From Flavobacteriaceae bacterium Ga0077528 (GTDB lineage Bacteria; Bacteroidota; Bacteroidia; Flavobacteriales; Flavobacteriaceae): 64,000 nucleotides of DNA. This document shows, piece by piece, positions 18,017 through 27,289 of this stretch. The stretch covers positions 124,001 through 188,000 of the forward strand of contig LNDX01000001.1 of the NCBI GenBank assembly GCA_001464475.1. Reading direction: 5' to 3'. Position 1 is the stretch's first letter, and each line of letters starts with the position of its first letter. Position numbers and translations under genes: made by a program. The notes beneath the pieces are model-generated. The model saw nothing but the letters and a program-made list of their open reading frames with translations. It did no database searches and was not told the DNA's origin.

Positions 18017-18429
18017 AGAAAAACAATTACAAAAAAATTGCTTTCAAAGTTTCTAAAACTCAGCATTTACTGATAAAGGCAAGCATTAATGGCGTAAAGG
18101 GAAATTTTATTCTTGATACTGGTGCGAGTAATAGTTGTGTTGGATTTGAGAGCGTTGAATTATTTCAACTAAAAGCCAAAAAATCTAAAACTAGAGCAGC
18201 TGGAGCTGGTGCCACTGGAATGTTTACACAAATTGCAAAAAATAACACTTTACAACTTGGTAGATGGAAAGAAACTGATTTTCATTTGGTGATTTTTGAT
18301 TTATCGCATGTTAATATTGCACTACAACAATATAAAGCCAAACCAGTTCAAGGGATTATTGGCGCCGATATTTTATTACAAGGAAAAGCTATTATAGATT
18401 ATTATAATCATTGTTTGTACTTGAAGTAA
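17992..18429 (+). CDS. retropepsin-like aspartic protease
   Basis: A 145-residue single-domain aspartic protease of the retropepsin type. It has the catalytic FILDTGASNS (Asp42), a flap-like glycine-rich stretch (AAGAGATGMF) and the C-terminal GIIGADILL motif. At this size it should work as a homodimer. It starts inside the CHAT gene (25-base overlap). In its frame a TAA lies two codons before the ATG, so 17992 is the true start. It therefore has no signal peptide and should be cytoplasmic, unlike the CHAT protease. Tight coupling suggests that the two proteases work together, for example with the retropepsin acting on the CHAT protein's cytoplasmic tail or its membrane-bound partners. That link is inference. 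Confidence 0.82.
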   Translation: MEEFQTTLKKNNYKKIAFKVSKTQHLLIKASINGVKGNFILDTGASNSCVGFESVELFQLKAKKSKTRAAGAGATGMFTQIAKNNTLQLGRWKETDFHLVIFDLSHVNIALQQYKAKPVQGIIGADILLQGKAIIDYYNHCLYLK

Positions 18430-18472
18430 TTCTAAATATCATTTAGAAGAACATTTCTTACACTTTTTTTAA

Positions 18473-18480
18473 TACATTTG
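18473..18480 (+). promoter_or_regulatory. -7-like box ahead of the T9SS protein
   Basis: TACATTTG matches the Bacteroidota -7 consensus TAnnTTTG. It sits 18 bases before the ATG at 18499. No well-placed TTG is seen for the -33 element, so this promoter is tentative. It overlaps the alternative TTG start at 18478, which argues against that start. Confidence 0.4.
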
Positions 18481-18498
18481 ATACTTAATTATTTGATT

Positions 18499-21126
18499 AT
18501 GAGAAAACTTTATACTTCAATACTTTTATTTTTTCTATTGACATTGTCTTTAAGTTCTTTTGGACAAATTAATGCTATTGATGATATCTCCTTTCCAGTT
18601 CTACCATCAAATACAACAATTTCAACAACAGTTGGTGACGTTACTGTAAATGACACATTAAATGGAGTTCTAGTAACGCTAGTCAATACAGATGTAATTC
18701 CGACTGTTCAAGGGCCATTGAGTATTGATTCAGAAGGCGCTTTAACATTAGCCCCAAATACAACATCAGGTACTTACACTATTACTTACCAATTATGTGA
18801 GGTAGGAGCTAATCCAGCGAATTGTGATACAGCTACTGCTATAGTTGTGGTATTGAATGTAATAGATGCGAATGATGATGTTTATCAAGTTGCTAATGTA
18901 ACAACAACAACTATTGGTAATGTAATGAATAACGATACATTTAATGGTGTTGCGGTAATTTCATCATTGACAGATGTAACACCGATTACAACAGGACCAT
19001 TAAGTATTGATGTAAATGGAGTTTTAACATTAGCACCAAATACACCATCAGGCACTTATACTATTACTTACCAATTATGTGAAAATGGAGCGATACCGCA
19101 AAATTGTGATAATGCTACAGCAACTGTATTTATTCAATCAAGTATAATTACCGCAGTTGATGATTCTTTTGTTTTTGATTCTTTAGGTGGAATTACTCCA
19201 AGTGTTTTAAACAATGACACAATTAATGGAGTACCAGTTATCCCAAATACTCCTGGTATTCCAATCATGCCAAATAGTGTTTTTGCAACTGCGATAAGTG
19301 TTCCTGCTGGGTTGACATTTAATCCTGATGGAACCATAAGTGTTAGTCCAAATTTACCAAGTGGAACCTATCCAGTAGTTTACCAAATTTGTGAAATGTT
19401 AAATCCAACAAATTGTGATACCGCTGTAGCGACTATTGTGGTTACAAATCCGCTAGATATAGCTATGGTTGGTACTTACAATGATTTCAATAACGACAGT
19501 TTTATAAATGTTGGTGATGTAATTAACTATCAAATCACATTAACAAATACCGGAAGTACGACAATAACAAATCTTACTGCTTGTCAATATTCAATGAATG
19601 TGAGTGGTGGAACACTTGCAAGTTTGAATGCAGGTGCTTCTAATAGTACTTTTTTTACAGGAGTTCATGTTATTACACAAGCAGAAATAAATGCAGGAAA
19701 TGTTTTTGGTATCATTTGTATTTGTGGTGATTCAGGTGTTCAAAATTGTTTAGACGGAATCAATACACCTTTGAGTCAATCTAATGGTATAAAACTTCAA
19801 GCATTTATAGATAGCAATTCTAACGGAATTAAAGATGCTTCGGAAAGTTTCTTTTCTGGTGGATACTTCAATTATTCAATAAATAGCGGCGCAACAACTA
19901 GTTTATATTCAAGTACTGGGATAAACTATTTGTATGAAAGTAATCCAGCTGTAACTTATAATTTTAGTTACACAACTCTTAATGCTTACTATACTTGTCC
20001 TACAACCTATACCAATATCACTGTACCGAATGGTTCTGGAATAACCACTTATAATTTTCCAATTACAATTTCACCTTACACGGATGTAACAGTTTATTTA
20101 AATCCAAATGGAGCGCCACCAAGACCAGGATTTACTTATAATAATTTAATCAATATAAGAAATAATGGAATTCAAACCATAACTTCAGGCACATTAACTT
20201 TTACTAAAAACAATGTGGTGAGTATTGTTTCCATTCCTGCTGGTTCAATTGCAAATCCTAATGGTTTTACTTTAAATTATAGCAATTTATTGCCAAACGA
20301 AACACGTTCTTATTTTGTTACCATGCAAGTTCCTACAATTCCTACAGTTGCTTTGGGACAACAATTAACTAATACTGCAAGTGTAACAATTCCTACAAAT
20401 GACATCGCGCCTTCAAATAACACTACAAGTATTACACAAACTATTGTAGGTTCTTATGATCCAAACGATAAGCAAGAAAGTCATGGTGGCAAAATTCTAC
20501 ATTCTACATTTACTTCAAATAATTATTTAACCTACACTATTAGATTTGAAAATACTGGAACTGCTGAGGCAATAAATGTTAGAGTAAACGATGTTTTAGA
20601 TAGCAAACTAAATCCAAACACCATTAAAATGATTGCGGCATCGCATCCGTATGTTTTGCAACGTACTGGAACAGAATTAAATTGGAAATTTGACGGCATA
20701 AATTTACCGCCATCAGTTCCAAATACTCAGATTGGTCACGGTTATATTACGTTTCAAATAAAACCTACTGCTGGTTATGCTATTGGTGACATCATTCCAA
20801 ATTATGCTAGTATTTATTTCGATTTTAATCCACCAATTATCACCAACACTAATTTAACCGAGTTTGTAACGACTTTAGGCAATAATACTTTTGCATTTAA
20901 TGAACTGAATTATTATCCAAATCCAGTGAAAAATAGTTTATCAATTTCTAACGCTTCATTGATAGAAGAAATAGAAATTACTTCACTACTTGGACAAAGA
21001 ATTCTAACGAAAAAAATTAATGAATTACAAACAGAACTTAATTTGAGTGAACTTGCAAATGGAATTTACTTTGTAAAAGTTATTAGTGAAGGTCAAGAAA
21101 AAACAATCAAAATAATTAAAGAATAA
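18499..21126 (+). CDS. repetitive surface protein exported by type IX secretion
   Basis: An 875-residue protein starting at ATG 18499 with a signal peptide (MRKLYTSILLFFLLTLSLSSFG). Residues up to about 310 form three tandem beta-sandwich repeats of about 94 residues with motifs such as NDTLNGV, GTYTITYQLCE and CDTATA. Copies 1 and 2 are nearly identical. A DUF11-like and DUF7619-like part follows (SYDPNDKQES, LTYTIRFENTGTAEA, YFDFNPPIITN). The last about 75 residues are a type A T9SS sorting domain (YYPNPVKNSLSI, GQRILTKK, GIYFVKV). The sorting domain would be cleaved at the outer membrane and the protein displayed or released. It is probably an adhesin or matrix protein. It is 70 bases after the retropepsin gene and may belong to the same transcript. 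Confidence 0.88.
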   Translation: MRKLYTSILLFFLLTLSLSSFGQINAIDDISFPVLPSNTTISTTVGDVTVNDTLNGVLVTLVNTDVIPTVQGPLSIDSEGALTLAPNTTSGTYTITYQLCEVGANPANCDTATAIVVVLNVIDANDDVYQVANVTTTTIGNVMNNDTFNGVAVISSLTDVTPITTGPLSIDVNGVLTLAPNTPSGTYTITYQLCENGAIPQNCDNATATVFIQSSIITAVDDSFVFDSLGGITPSVLNNDTINGVPVIPNTPGIPIMPNSVFATAISVPAGLTFNPDGTISVSPNLPSGTYPVVYQICEMLNPTNCDTAVATIVVTNPLDIAMVGTYNDFNNDSFINVGDVINYQITLTNTGSTTITNLTACQYSMNVSGGTLASLNAGASNSTFFTGVHVITQAEINAGNVFGIICICGDSGVQNCLDGINTPLSQSNGIKLQAFIDSNSNGIKDASESFFSGGYFNYSINSGATTSLYSSTGINYLYESNPAVTYNFSYTTLNAYYTCPTTYTNITVPNGSGITTYNFPITISPYTDVTVYLNPNGAPPRPGFTYNNLINIRNNGIQTITSGTLTFTKNNVVSIVSIPAGSIANPNGFTLNYSNLLPNETRSYFVTMQVPTIPTVALGQQLTNTASVTIPTNDIAPSNNTTSITQTIVGSYDPNDKQESHGGKILHSTFTSNNYLTYTIRFENTGTAEAINVRVNDVLDSKLNPNTIKMIAASHPYVLQRTGTELNWKFDGINLPPSVPNTQIGHGYITFQIKPTAGYAIGDIIPNYASIYFDFNPPIITNTNLTEFVTTLGNNTFAFNELNYYPNPVKNSLSISNASLIEEIEITSLLGQRILTKKINELQTELNLSELANGIYFVKVISEGQEKTIKIIKE
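18711..19100 (+). repeat. 282-bp tandem repeat inside the T9SS protein gene
   Basis: The stretches around 18741 and 19023 share long identical runs at a period of 282 bases (94 codons), for example TTTAACATTAG and ACTTACCAATTATGTGA. A third, diverged copy follows at about 19300-19400. The high similarity between copies 1 and 2 points to a recent duplication or ongoing gene conversion. Confidence 0.75.
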
Positions 21127-21151
21127 AATAATAATAAAATTCCAAAGTTTT

Positions 21152-21191
21152 AAATCCCAAATTCCAAAGTTAACAATGGAATTTGGGATTT
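21152..21191. terminator. bidirectional palindromic terminator
   Basis: A perfect 15-bp inverted repeat AAATCCCAAATTCCA / TGGAATTTGGGATTT with a 10-base loop. It sits between the convergent T9SS-protein and MFS genes, with T runs on one side. It could stop transcription from both directions. The same phrase recurs at 22465-22495 and 28599-28678. Confidence 0.8.
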
Positions 21192-21211
21192 TTTTATGGT
21201 AATTATTATAA

Positions 21212-22429
21212 TTATTTATTATTATTTTTAAAAGAAAAGTAAGCAATAATGGTACTTAAAAACATCAAAATTCCACCTAATACAAATGGCGCGCCAGCGA
21301 ACTGAAATGGAGCTTCTTTATGAGTAAAATAATAAAAAACGGTACTCATCATTGGTGGTCCAACAATAGCCGAAGCACTCATTAAGCTCGATAGTGTTCC
21401 TTGAATTTCTCCTTGTTCATTAGCTGGAACTTGACTAGAAATAACGGCTTGCATCGCAGGACCAGCGATTCCTCCAAGACAATATGGAATTAGAAAGGCA
21501 AACATCATCCAACTTTCAGTTGCTGTTGCAAAAAGAAACATTCCAACAGTATAAAGTGCCATTCCTACATAAATACTTTTTTCGTTTCCTAATTTCGGAT
21601 TTATAACGCGTATCAAACCACCTTGAACTATTCCGACCAAAAGTCCGATAGCTCCAAGTGAAATTCCTACCATTTTTTCATCCCAATTGAATTTATACAT
21701 TGTAAAATAACTCCAATTACTGTGAACAGCATGTGAAGCCGTATAAAGCAAGAAAATAGAAACTACAAGCCCAATTAACTTTGGATATTTTTTTAAATTT
21801 AGAAATGCTCCAATAGGATTAGCTCTTTTCAAACTAAATGCTCTTCGATTGTCTTTTGATAAAGATTCTGGTAAAATGAAATAACCATAAAGAAAGTTCA
21901 ATAAACATAAAACTGCAGCGGCATAAAATGGAACTCTCGAACCATATTGACCTAATAGACCACCGATTACTGGTCCGATGATGAATCCTAATCCGAAAGC
22001 TGCACCAATCATTCCGAAATTTTTGGCTCGGTTTTCAGGAGTACTTACATCAGCAATATAAGCAGAAGCTGTCGTTATACTTGCGCCTGAAATTCCTGCG
22101 ATTATTCTTCCAATAAACAGCCAAGTGATAGTTGGAGCAAAAGCCAACAACAAATAATCCATTGAAAAAGCAAAAAGTGACAATAATATTATTGGTCTTC
22201 TACCAAATTTATCACTCAAATTACCAATAAATGGTGCAAAAACAAATTGTGTTATGGCATACGCAAAAGTCAACCAACCACCAATTTTTGCAGCTTCACT
22301 TACATCACCATTTATTAATTCTTGAATTAACTTAGGAATCACAGGAATAATAATTCCCCAACCTGTAATATCGATAAGCATGGTTATAAAAATAAAACCT
22401 ATCGCTGCCGATTTTTTGTTTGATGCCAT
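21212..22429 (-). CDS. MFS exporter of the TCR/Tet type
   Basis: A 405-residue 12-helix major facilitator of the drug/H+ antiporter group. Motif A after helix 2 is [12 protein letters not shown] helix 5 motif C-like region, [16 protein letters not shown], is characteristic of exporters. Domain order and length match the tetracycline-resistance-like MFS proteins widespread in Flavobacteria. Similarity to Tet transporters does not show that it gives resistance; the substrate is unknown. It is monocistronic: a terminator palindrome lies on each side and sucB upstream is on the same strand. Confidence 0.88.
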   Translation of the reverse strand: MASNKKSAAIGFIFITMLIDITGWGIIIPVIPKLIQELINGDVSEAAKIGGWLTFAYAITQFVFAPFIGNLSDKFGRRPIILLSLFAFSMDYLLLAFAPTITWLFIGRIIAGISGASITTASAYIADVSTPENRAKNFGMIGAAFGLGFIIGPVIGGLLGQYGSRVPFYAAAVLCLLNFLYGYFILPESLSKDNRRAFSLKRANPIGAFLNLKKYPKLIGLVVSIFLLYTASHAVHSNWSYFTMYKFNWDEKMVGISLGAIGLLVGIVQGGLIRVINPKLGNEKSIYVGMALYTVGMFLFATATESWMMFAFLIPYCLGGIAGPAMQAVISSQVPANEQGEIQGTLSSLMSASAIVGPPMMSTVFYYFTHKEAPFQFAGAPFVLGGILMFLSTIIAYFSFKNNNK

Positions 22430-22464
22430 AAAAAGTATTGGTTAGTGAACACAAATAAACGAAA

Positions 22465-22495
22465 AAATCCCAAACTCTTTTGGAATTTGGGATTT
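22465..22495 (-). terminator. palindromic terminator after sucB
   Basis: Inverted repeat AAATCCCAAA / TTTGGGATTT with an 11-base loop, just past the sucB stop on the minus strand. It is a shorter relative of the palindrome at 21152-21191. Confidence 0.65.
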
Positions 22496-22516
22496 GTATT
22501 TTGAAATTTTAATTTT

Positions 22517-23737
22517 TTACAATTCTAATGCTTTTTTAGCATTTCCACCCATTAAATGCTCTACTGGGTTTTCTAATGCTTCTTTAACAGCTACAAGGAA
22601 ACCAACTGACTCACGTCCGTCGATGATTCTATGATCATAAGATAAAGCAACATACATTACTGGAGCGATAACTATTTGTCCGTTTTTCACGATAGCTCTA
22701 TCCACTACATTGTGCATACCTAAAATTCCTGATTGTGGAGGATTGATAATTGGTGTTGACAACATACTTCCGAAAACACCACCGTTAGAAATAGTAAATG
22801 TTCCACCAGTCATTTCGTCAACTGTAATTTGTCCGTCACGAGCACGAATTGCTAATCTTTTGATTTCAGCTTCAACACCACGGAAAGATAATGTTTCAGC
22901 ATTTCTCATTACAGGAACCATTAATCCTTTTGGACCAGAAACCGCAACTGAAATATCACAGAAATCATAAGAAATTTTCTCTTGACCATCAATCATTGAG
23001 TTCACATCTGGGAATAATTGTAAAGCTCTTGTAACCGCTTTAGTAAAGAAAGACATGAAACCTAAACCTAATCCGTGTTTCTCTTTAAATGCATCTTTAT
23101 ATTCAGCTCTTAAAGCATAGATAGCTGTCATGTCAACTTCATTGAACGTAGTTAACATTGCTGTTTCATTTTTAGCAGAAACTAATCTTTCAGCTACTTT
23201 ACGACGTAACATTGATAATTTTGTTCTCTCAGAACCACGATTTCCGGTAGTTGGAGTTCCCATAGACGGCACTGCATTTACAGCATCATCTTTAGTGATT
23301 CTTCCACCTTTTCCTGTTCCAACAATTTCTGTTGGTTGGATGTTTTTCTCGTCTAATATTTTTCTCGCAGCTGGAGATGGAGCTTGGGTAGCATATGTTT
23401 TTTCAGCAACTGGAGCTGCTTTTACCTCAGCTTTTGGAGCTTCTACAACTGGTTTCGCTTCTTCTTTTGCTGGTGCTGGAGCATCACCTGATGGTTTAGC
23501 TGCACTTGTATCAATCAAACAAACAACTGCACCAACAGCAACCGCATCACCTTCTTCTGCTTTTAGGGTAATAATTCCGCTTGCTTCAGCAGGTAATTCA
23601 AGAGTTGCTTTGTCTGAATCTACTTCAGCAATTGCTTGGTCTTTTTCTACATAATCGCCATCTTTTACTAACCAAGTAGCAATTTCAACTTCTTTTATCG
23701 ATTCGCCTGGTGAAGGCACTTTCATTTCTAAAATCAT
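22517..23737 (-). CDS. sucB: 2-oxoglutarate dehydrogenase E2 (dihydrolipoyl succinyltransferase)
   Basis: E2 core of the 2-oxoglutarate dehydrogenase complex, which transfers the succinyl group from lipoamide to CoA in the TCA cycle. It has 406 residues. A single N-terminal lipoyl domain has the modified lysine in VDSDKATLEL (Lys43). An Ala/Pro/Lys-rich linker follows, then the peripheral subunit-binding domain (SPAARKILDEKN to GRITKDDAV). The C-terminal catalytic domain has SYDHRIIDGRES with His369 and Asp373. A single lipoyl domain and this motif set fit the succinyl rather than the acetyl enzyme, and the neighbouring E1 gene agrees. It is the last gene of the minus-strand unit sucA - DUF2846-like - sucB. 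Confidence 0.95.
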   Translation of the reverse strand: MILEMKVPSPGESIKEVEIATWLVKDGDYVEKDQAIAEVDSDKATLELPAEASGIITLKAEEGDAVAVGAVVCLIDTSAAKPSGDAPAPAKEEAKPVVEAPKAEVKAAPVAEKTYATQAPSPAARKILDEKNIQPTEIVGTGKGGRITKDDAVNAVPSMGTPTTGNRGSERTKLSMLRRKVAERLVSAKNETAMLTTFNEVDMTAIYALRAEYKDAFKEKHGLGLGFMSFFTKAVTRALQLFPDVNSMIDGQEKISYDFCDISVAVSGPKGLMVPVMRNAETLSFRGVEAEIKRLAIRARDGQITVDEMTGGTFTISNGGVFGSMLSTPIINPPQSGILGMHNVVDRAIVKNGQIVIAPVMYVALSYDHRIIDGRESVGFLVAVKEALENPVEHLMGGNAKKALEL

Positions 23738-23808
23738 CCTTTTATAATTTTATATGTGTGTTATTATCAATTATCTTAAGTCAAAAAATTTGACTTCTTT
23801 TTAAAGTT

Positions 23809-24399
23809 TTATTCTTTTTTGGTAAAATCTTTGTCAACAAAATAGTCTTTGTCAAAAAACATTCCGTCGGTTAAAATCCCGATTCTATCTGACCCTTCGC
23901 TTTTGAGTTTTTTGAATTTTTCCATTCCTTTAGCTGTAAGATCTTTAATTTCTTCGGCTTCCTTACTTATATCATCTTCTGAAGGTAAATAACGAGTCCC
24001 ATTTTCTAATGATTTAAAAATTCTTTTTTTATATCGGTCGTAATTAGACAATTCTTTATTAAAAATCACAAGATTTACTCCGGCTTTTATAGCGCCCACT
24101 TGAGGTCTTGAATCAATAATATAAACTCTTCCAGCTTCTAATTCGGCTTCAACAAAATCAAAATTTTCAGCTTTTGACCAAAAAATGTGCTTTCCTGGTT
24201 CACATTCATAAACCATGTATTTACCATGATTAAACTTTCCTAAATACTTATCGCCATCAAAATATTTAAAATTAATTAAAAATCCTGTCGCATCATATCT
24301 TGTAAAGTACACTAAAACTTTTCCTTCTTTTGGCGTGTCTAATTCTTGAGCAAAAGCAAAATTCGTAATGAATAAAAATAAAATCAATAAATTTTTCAT
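23809..24399 (-). CDS. DUF2846-like secreted protein
   Basis: A 196-residue protein with signal peptide MKNLLILFLFITNFAFAQ. The beta-rich part resembles DUF2846 (GKVLVYFTRYDATGF, YECEPGKHIFW, AELEAGRVYIID), a family often found in lipoproteins of unknown role. The C-terminal part is a charged helix. There is no lipobox, so it is probably periplasmic. It begins only three bases after the sucA stop and 71 bases before sucB, so it lies inside the 2-oxoglutarate dehydrogenase unit, although a periplasmic protein has no obvious part in that cytoplasmic complex. It may be a hitch-hiking insertion. Confidence 0.65.
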   Translation of the reverse strand: MKNLLILFLFITNFAFAQELDTPKEGKVLVYFTRYDATGFLINFKYFDGDKYLGKFNHGKYMVYECEPGKHIFWSKAENFDFVEAELEAGRVYIIDSRPQVGAIKAGVNLVIFNKELSNYDRYKKRIFKSLENGTRYLPSEDDISKEAEEIKDLTAKGMEKFKKLKSEGSDRIGILTDGMFFDKDYFVDKDFTKKE

Positions 24400-24402
24400 A
24401 AA

Positions 24403-27174
24403 TTATCTAAATAAATTTTTATCAAAAACCATTCTAATTGCATCGGCATGACGACGTCTATCTCTTGTGTGACTTCCTGCTGCTGGTGCTGCGTATGCTT
24501 TTAATGAAGCTAATCTCCAAGGCACTAAATCGAAATTCATCAACATATAGCTATAAGCTCCCATGTTTTTAGGCTCTTCTTGTGCCCAAACATAATCATC
24601 AGCATTTGGATAACTAGCAATAATTGCTTTTAATTGTTCAACTGGTAATGGAAATAATTGCTCTACACGAACCAAAGCTACATCATTTCTTTCTAATTTT
24701 TCTCTTTCGGCAAGAATATCATAGTAGAATTTTCCAGTAACGAAAACAACTGTTTTTACTTTTTTCTTATCTACTGAATTGTCATCAATTGTTTCTTGAA
24801 ATTGTCCGTTATATAATTCTTCTTGAGTTGAAACACACAATGGATGACGCAACAAACTTTTTGGTGAAAAATGGATTAATGGTTTACGAAACTTCGTTTT
24901 CATTTGTCTTCTCAACAGATGATAGAAATTGGCTGGCGTTGTACAATCAGCAACATACATATTATGACGTGCACAAAGTTGTAAATAACGTTCCATTCTA
25001 GCCGAAGAGTGTTCCGCACCTTGACCTTCATAACCGTGAGGTAATAAAAGAACAATTCCGTTTTGATTGTTCCATTTGTCTTCTCCACATGAAATGTATT
25101 GGTCAATCATGATTTGTGCACCATTAGAGAAATCACCAAACTGTGCTTCCCAAATTGTCAACGCATTCGGATTTGCTAAAGCATAACCATAATCAAAACC
25201 TAAAACACCATATTCTGAAAGGAAGGAATTAAACACATTGAACTTTCCTTTTTTATCTTTTAGTGAATTTAAAAGAATTACTTCTTCTTCACTATCTTCA
25301 ACTTTTACAACAGCATGACGGTGAGAGAATGTTCCTCTTTCAACATCTTGTCCTGAAATTCTAACATCATAACCTTCTGTTAACAATGAACCATAAGCAA
25401 GTGATTCAGCTGTTCCCCAATCGATAACATTGTTGTCATACATTGTTTTTCTATCGGTGATAATTTTTGTGATTTTGCTTATGAACTTTTTATCTGATGG
25501 CAAAGTTGAAATTTCATTGGCTATTTGATCTAATTTCTTTTTATCAAATTTAGTATCAAATTTTTGCAACATAACATCATCAGAAACTTGTTCGAATCCT
25601 TTCCATTCGTCTTGCAAGAAAGGTTTGATAATCGTCAAGTCTTTTTTACGAGACGCTTGAAGATTCTCATCTAATTTATCTTTGTATTCGTTTTCGATTT
25701 TTGTGATATAAGCTGCATCAACGATACCTGCAGTAATCAATTTCTCTGCATAAATATCTCTTGGATTTCTATGTTTAGCAATGATTTTATATAAAACTGG
25801 TTGTGTGAAACGTGGCTCATCACCTTCGTTATGTCCATACTTTCTATATCCTAACAAGTCGATAAATACATCACGACCAAACTGCATACGGAAATCTAAA
25901 GCAAATAACATAGCGTGAACAACTGCTTCAGTATCATCAGAATTAACATGAAGTACCGGAGAAAGTGTCACTTTTGCAACGTCTGTACAATAAGTAGATG
26001 AACGTGCGTCTTGGTAATTAGTAGTAAATCCAACTTGGTTGTTGATTACAATGTGAATTGTTCCTCCTGTTTTGTAACCATCAAGTTGCGCCATTTGAAC
26101 AATTTCGTATACAATTCCTTGTCCAGCAACAGCAGCATCACCGTGAACGGCAATTGGTAAAACTTTAGAGAAATCGTCTGGTGTATATTTATCTTGTTTA
26201 GCACGAGCTATTCCTTCAATAACTGCACCAACAGTTTCAAGGTGCGAAGGATTTGGAGCTAAATTGATGTTGATTTTTTTACCTGATTTGGTTTTTCTTT
26301 CAGAAGTTAAACCTAAGTGGTATTTTACGTCACCATCAAAGTATTCTTTATCGTAGTCTTTTCCGTCAAATTCTGAGAAAATATCTTGCGTTGCTTTTCC
26401 GAAGATATTGGCTAAAATATTTAATCTTCCTCTGTGCGCCATTCCCATTACGAAATGTTCTACACCTTTTTCTGCTGCAGATTCAATTAAAGCATCAAGT
26501 GCAGGAATAATACTTTCTCCACCTTCAAGTGAAAAACGTTTTTGACCTACATATTTTGTATGAAGAAAGTTTTCAAAAGAAACCGCTTCGTTTAGTTTTC
26601 CTAAAATGTGTTTCTTTTGTTCGCCATCAAAATTTGGTAAGTTATCGTTAATGTTGATTCTGTTTTGAATCCATTGAATAACCTCTGGTTTTCTCATGTA
26701 CATGTACTCAATACCAATATGTTGGCAATATACATTTTTAATATGAGCGATTATTTCTTTTAAAGTTTTTGGCTGATGACCAAGTACTTTTGCAGCATCA
26801 AATACAGTATTCAAATCTGCATCGGAAAGTCCAAAATTTACCAAATCTAAATTTGGTTCGTAAATTCTTCTTTCTCTAACAGGATTTGTTTCAGTAAAAA
26901 GGTGACCACGTGTTCTGTAACCATCAATTAACTTAAGAACATTAAATTCTTTTTGAAGTTTTTCAGAAGCTTGTCCGTTATCTATAGAAGTTGCAGCATA
27001 ATTGGCTACATATTCTCCTGCGTTTTCTTCATTGAAAGTTGCCATTCCAAAGTCGAAACCTTGAAAAAAGGCACGCCAACTTGGTTCAACACTATCAGGA
27101 TTTACCAGATATTGGTCGTATAATTGTGCGAAAAATTCGGTGTGAGCTGCGTTTAAGAAGGAAAATCTATCCAT
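24403..27174 (-). CDS. sucA: 2-oxoglutarate dehydrogenase E1
   Basis: Thiamine-diphosphate-dependent E1 component that decarboxylates 2-oxoglutarate and succinylates the E2 lipoyl group. It has 923 residues, the usual length. The N-terminal tail FFAQLYDQYLVNPDSVEPSW is the conserved E2-binding start of bacterial OdhA/SucA. Other marks are HRGRLNILANI, the ThDP motif region GDAAVAGQGIVYE, INNQVGFTT and the transketolase-like C-terminal half with HRHAVV and LPHGYEGQGAEHSSAR. A TTG-N20-TACTTTTG promoter lies directly upstream. The dihydrolipoyl dehydrogenase (E3) gene is not in this window. Confidence 0.97.
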   Translation of the reverse strand: MDRFSFLNAAHTEFFAQLYDQYLVNPDSVEPSWRAFFQGFDFGMATFNEENAGEYVANYAATSIDNGQASEKLQKEFNVLKLIDGYRTRGHLFTETNPVRERRIYEPNLDLVNFGLSDADLNTVFDAAKVLGHQPKTLKEIIAHIKNVYCQHIGIEYMYMRKPEVIQWIQNRININDNLPNFDGEQKKHILGKLNEAVSFENFLHTKYVGQKRFSLEGGESIIPALDALIESAAEKGVEHFVMGMAHRGRLNILANIFGKATQDIFSEFDGKDYDKEYFDGDVKYHLGLTSERKTKSGKKININLAPNPSHLETVGAVIEGIARAKQDKYTPDDFSKVLPIAVHGDAAVAGQGIVYEIVQMAQLDGYKTGGTIHIVINNQVGFTTNYQDARSSTYCTDVAKVTLSPVLHVNSDDTEAVVHAMLFALDFRMQFGRDVFIDLLGYRKYGHNEGDEPRFTQPVLYKIIAKHRNPRDIYAEKLITAGIVDAAYITKIENEYKDKLDENLQASRKKDLTIIKPFLQDEWKGFEQVSDDVMLQKFDTKFDKKKLDQIANEISTLPSDKKFISKITKIITDRKTMYDNNVIDWGTAESLAYGSLLTEGYDVRISGQDVERGTFSHRHAVVKVEDSEEEVILLNSLKDKKGKFNVFNSFLSEYGVLGFDYGYALANPNALTIWEAQFGDFSNGAQIMIDQYISCGEDKWNNQNGIVLLLPHGYEGQGAEHSSARMERYLQLCARHNMYVADCTTPANFYHLLRRQMKTKFRKPLIHFSPKSLLRHPLCVSTQEELYNGQFQETIDDNSVDKKKVKTVVFVTGKFYYDILAEREKLERNDVALVRVEQLFPLPVEQLKAIIASYPNADDYVWAQEEPKNMGAYSYMLMNFDLVPWRLASLKAYAAPAAGSHTRDRRRHADAIRMVFDKNLFR

Positions 27175-27214
27175 GATTTAAGATAAAATAATCGTTGTGT
27201 TAAAAAAATTTATG

Positions 27215-27245
27215 CAAAAGTAAAATATTTATAACAATCTTTCAA
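27215..27245 (-). promoter_or_regulatory. sucA promoter
   Basis: On the minus strand TTG (27245-27243), 20 bases, then TACTTTTG (27222-27215). This matches the Bacteroidota housekeeping promoter TTG-N17-23-TAnnTTTG. It leaves a 5' leader of about 35 bases before sucA. Confidence 0.65.
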
Positions 27246-27289
27246 TGTTTTTACTACTTTTATGTCGCTAATTAACTATATATATACGT

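Noticed and set aside
10806..18429. A type III-E CRISPR (Craspase-like) system around the CHAT gene
   Set aside because: There is no gRAMP/Cas7-11, reverse transcriptase, Cas1 or array nearby, and the CHAT protein carries a signal peptide.
18478..18498. TTG start of the T9SS protein
   Set aside because: It overlaps a -7-like box and lies before a proper signal peptide start.
21212..22429. The MFS gene as a tetracycline-resistance determinant
   Set aside because: It has family-level resemblance only; such exporters are common chromosomal genes and nothing shows resistance.
23130..23654. A 174-codon plus-strand ORF opposite sucB
   Set aside because: It is the complement of the Ala/Pro-rich linker and lipoyl region of sucB; no promoter or domain supports it.
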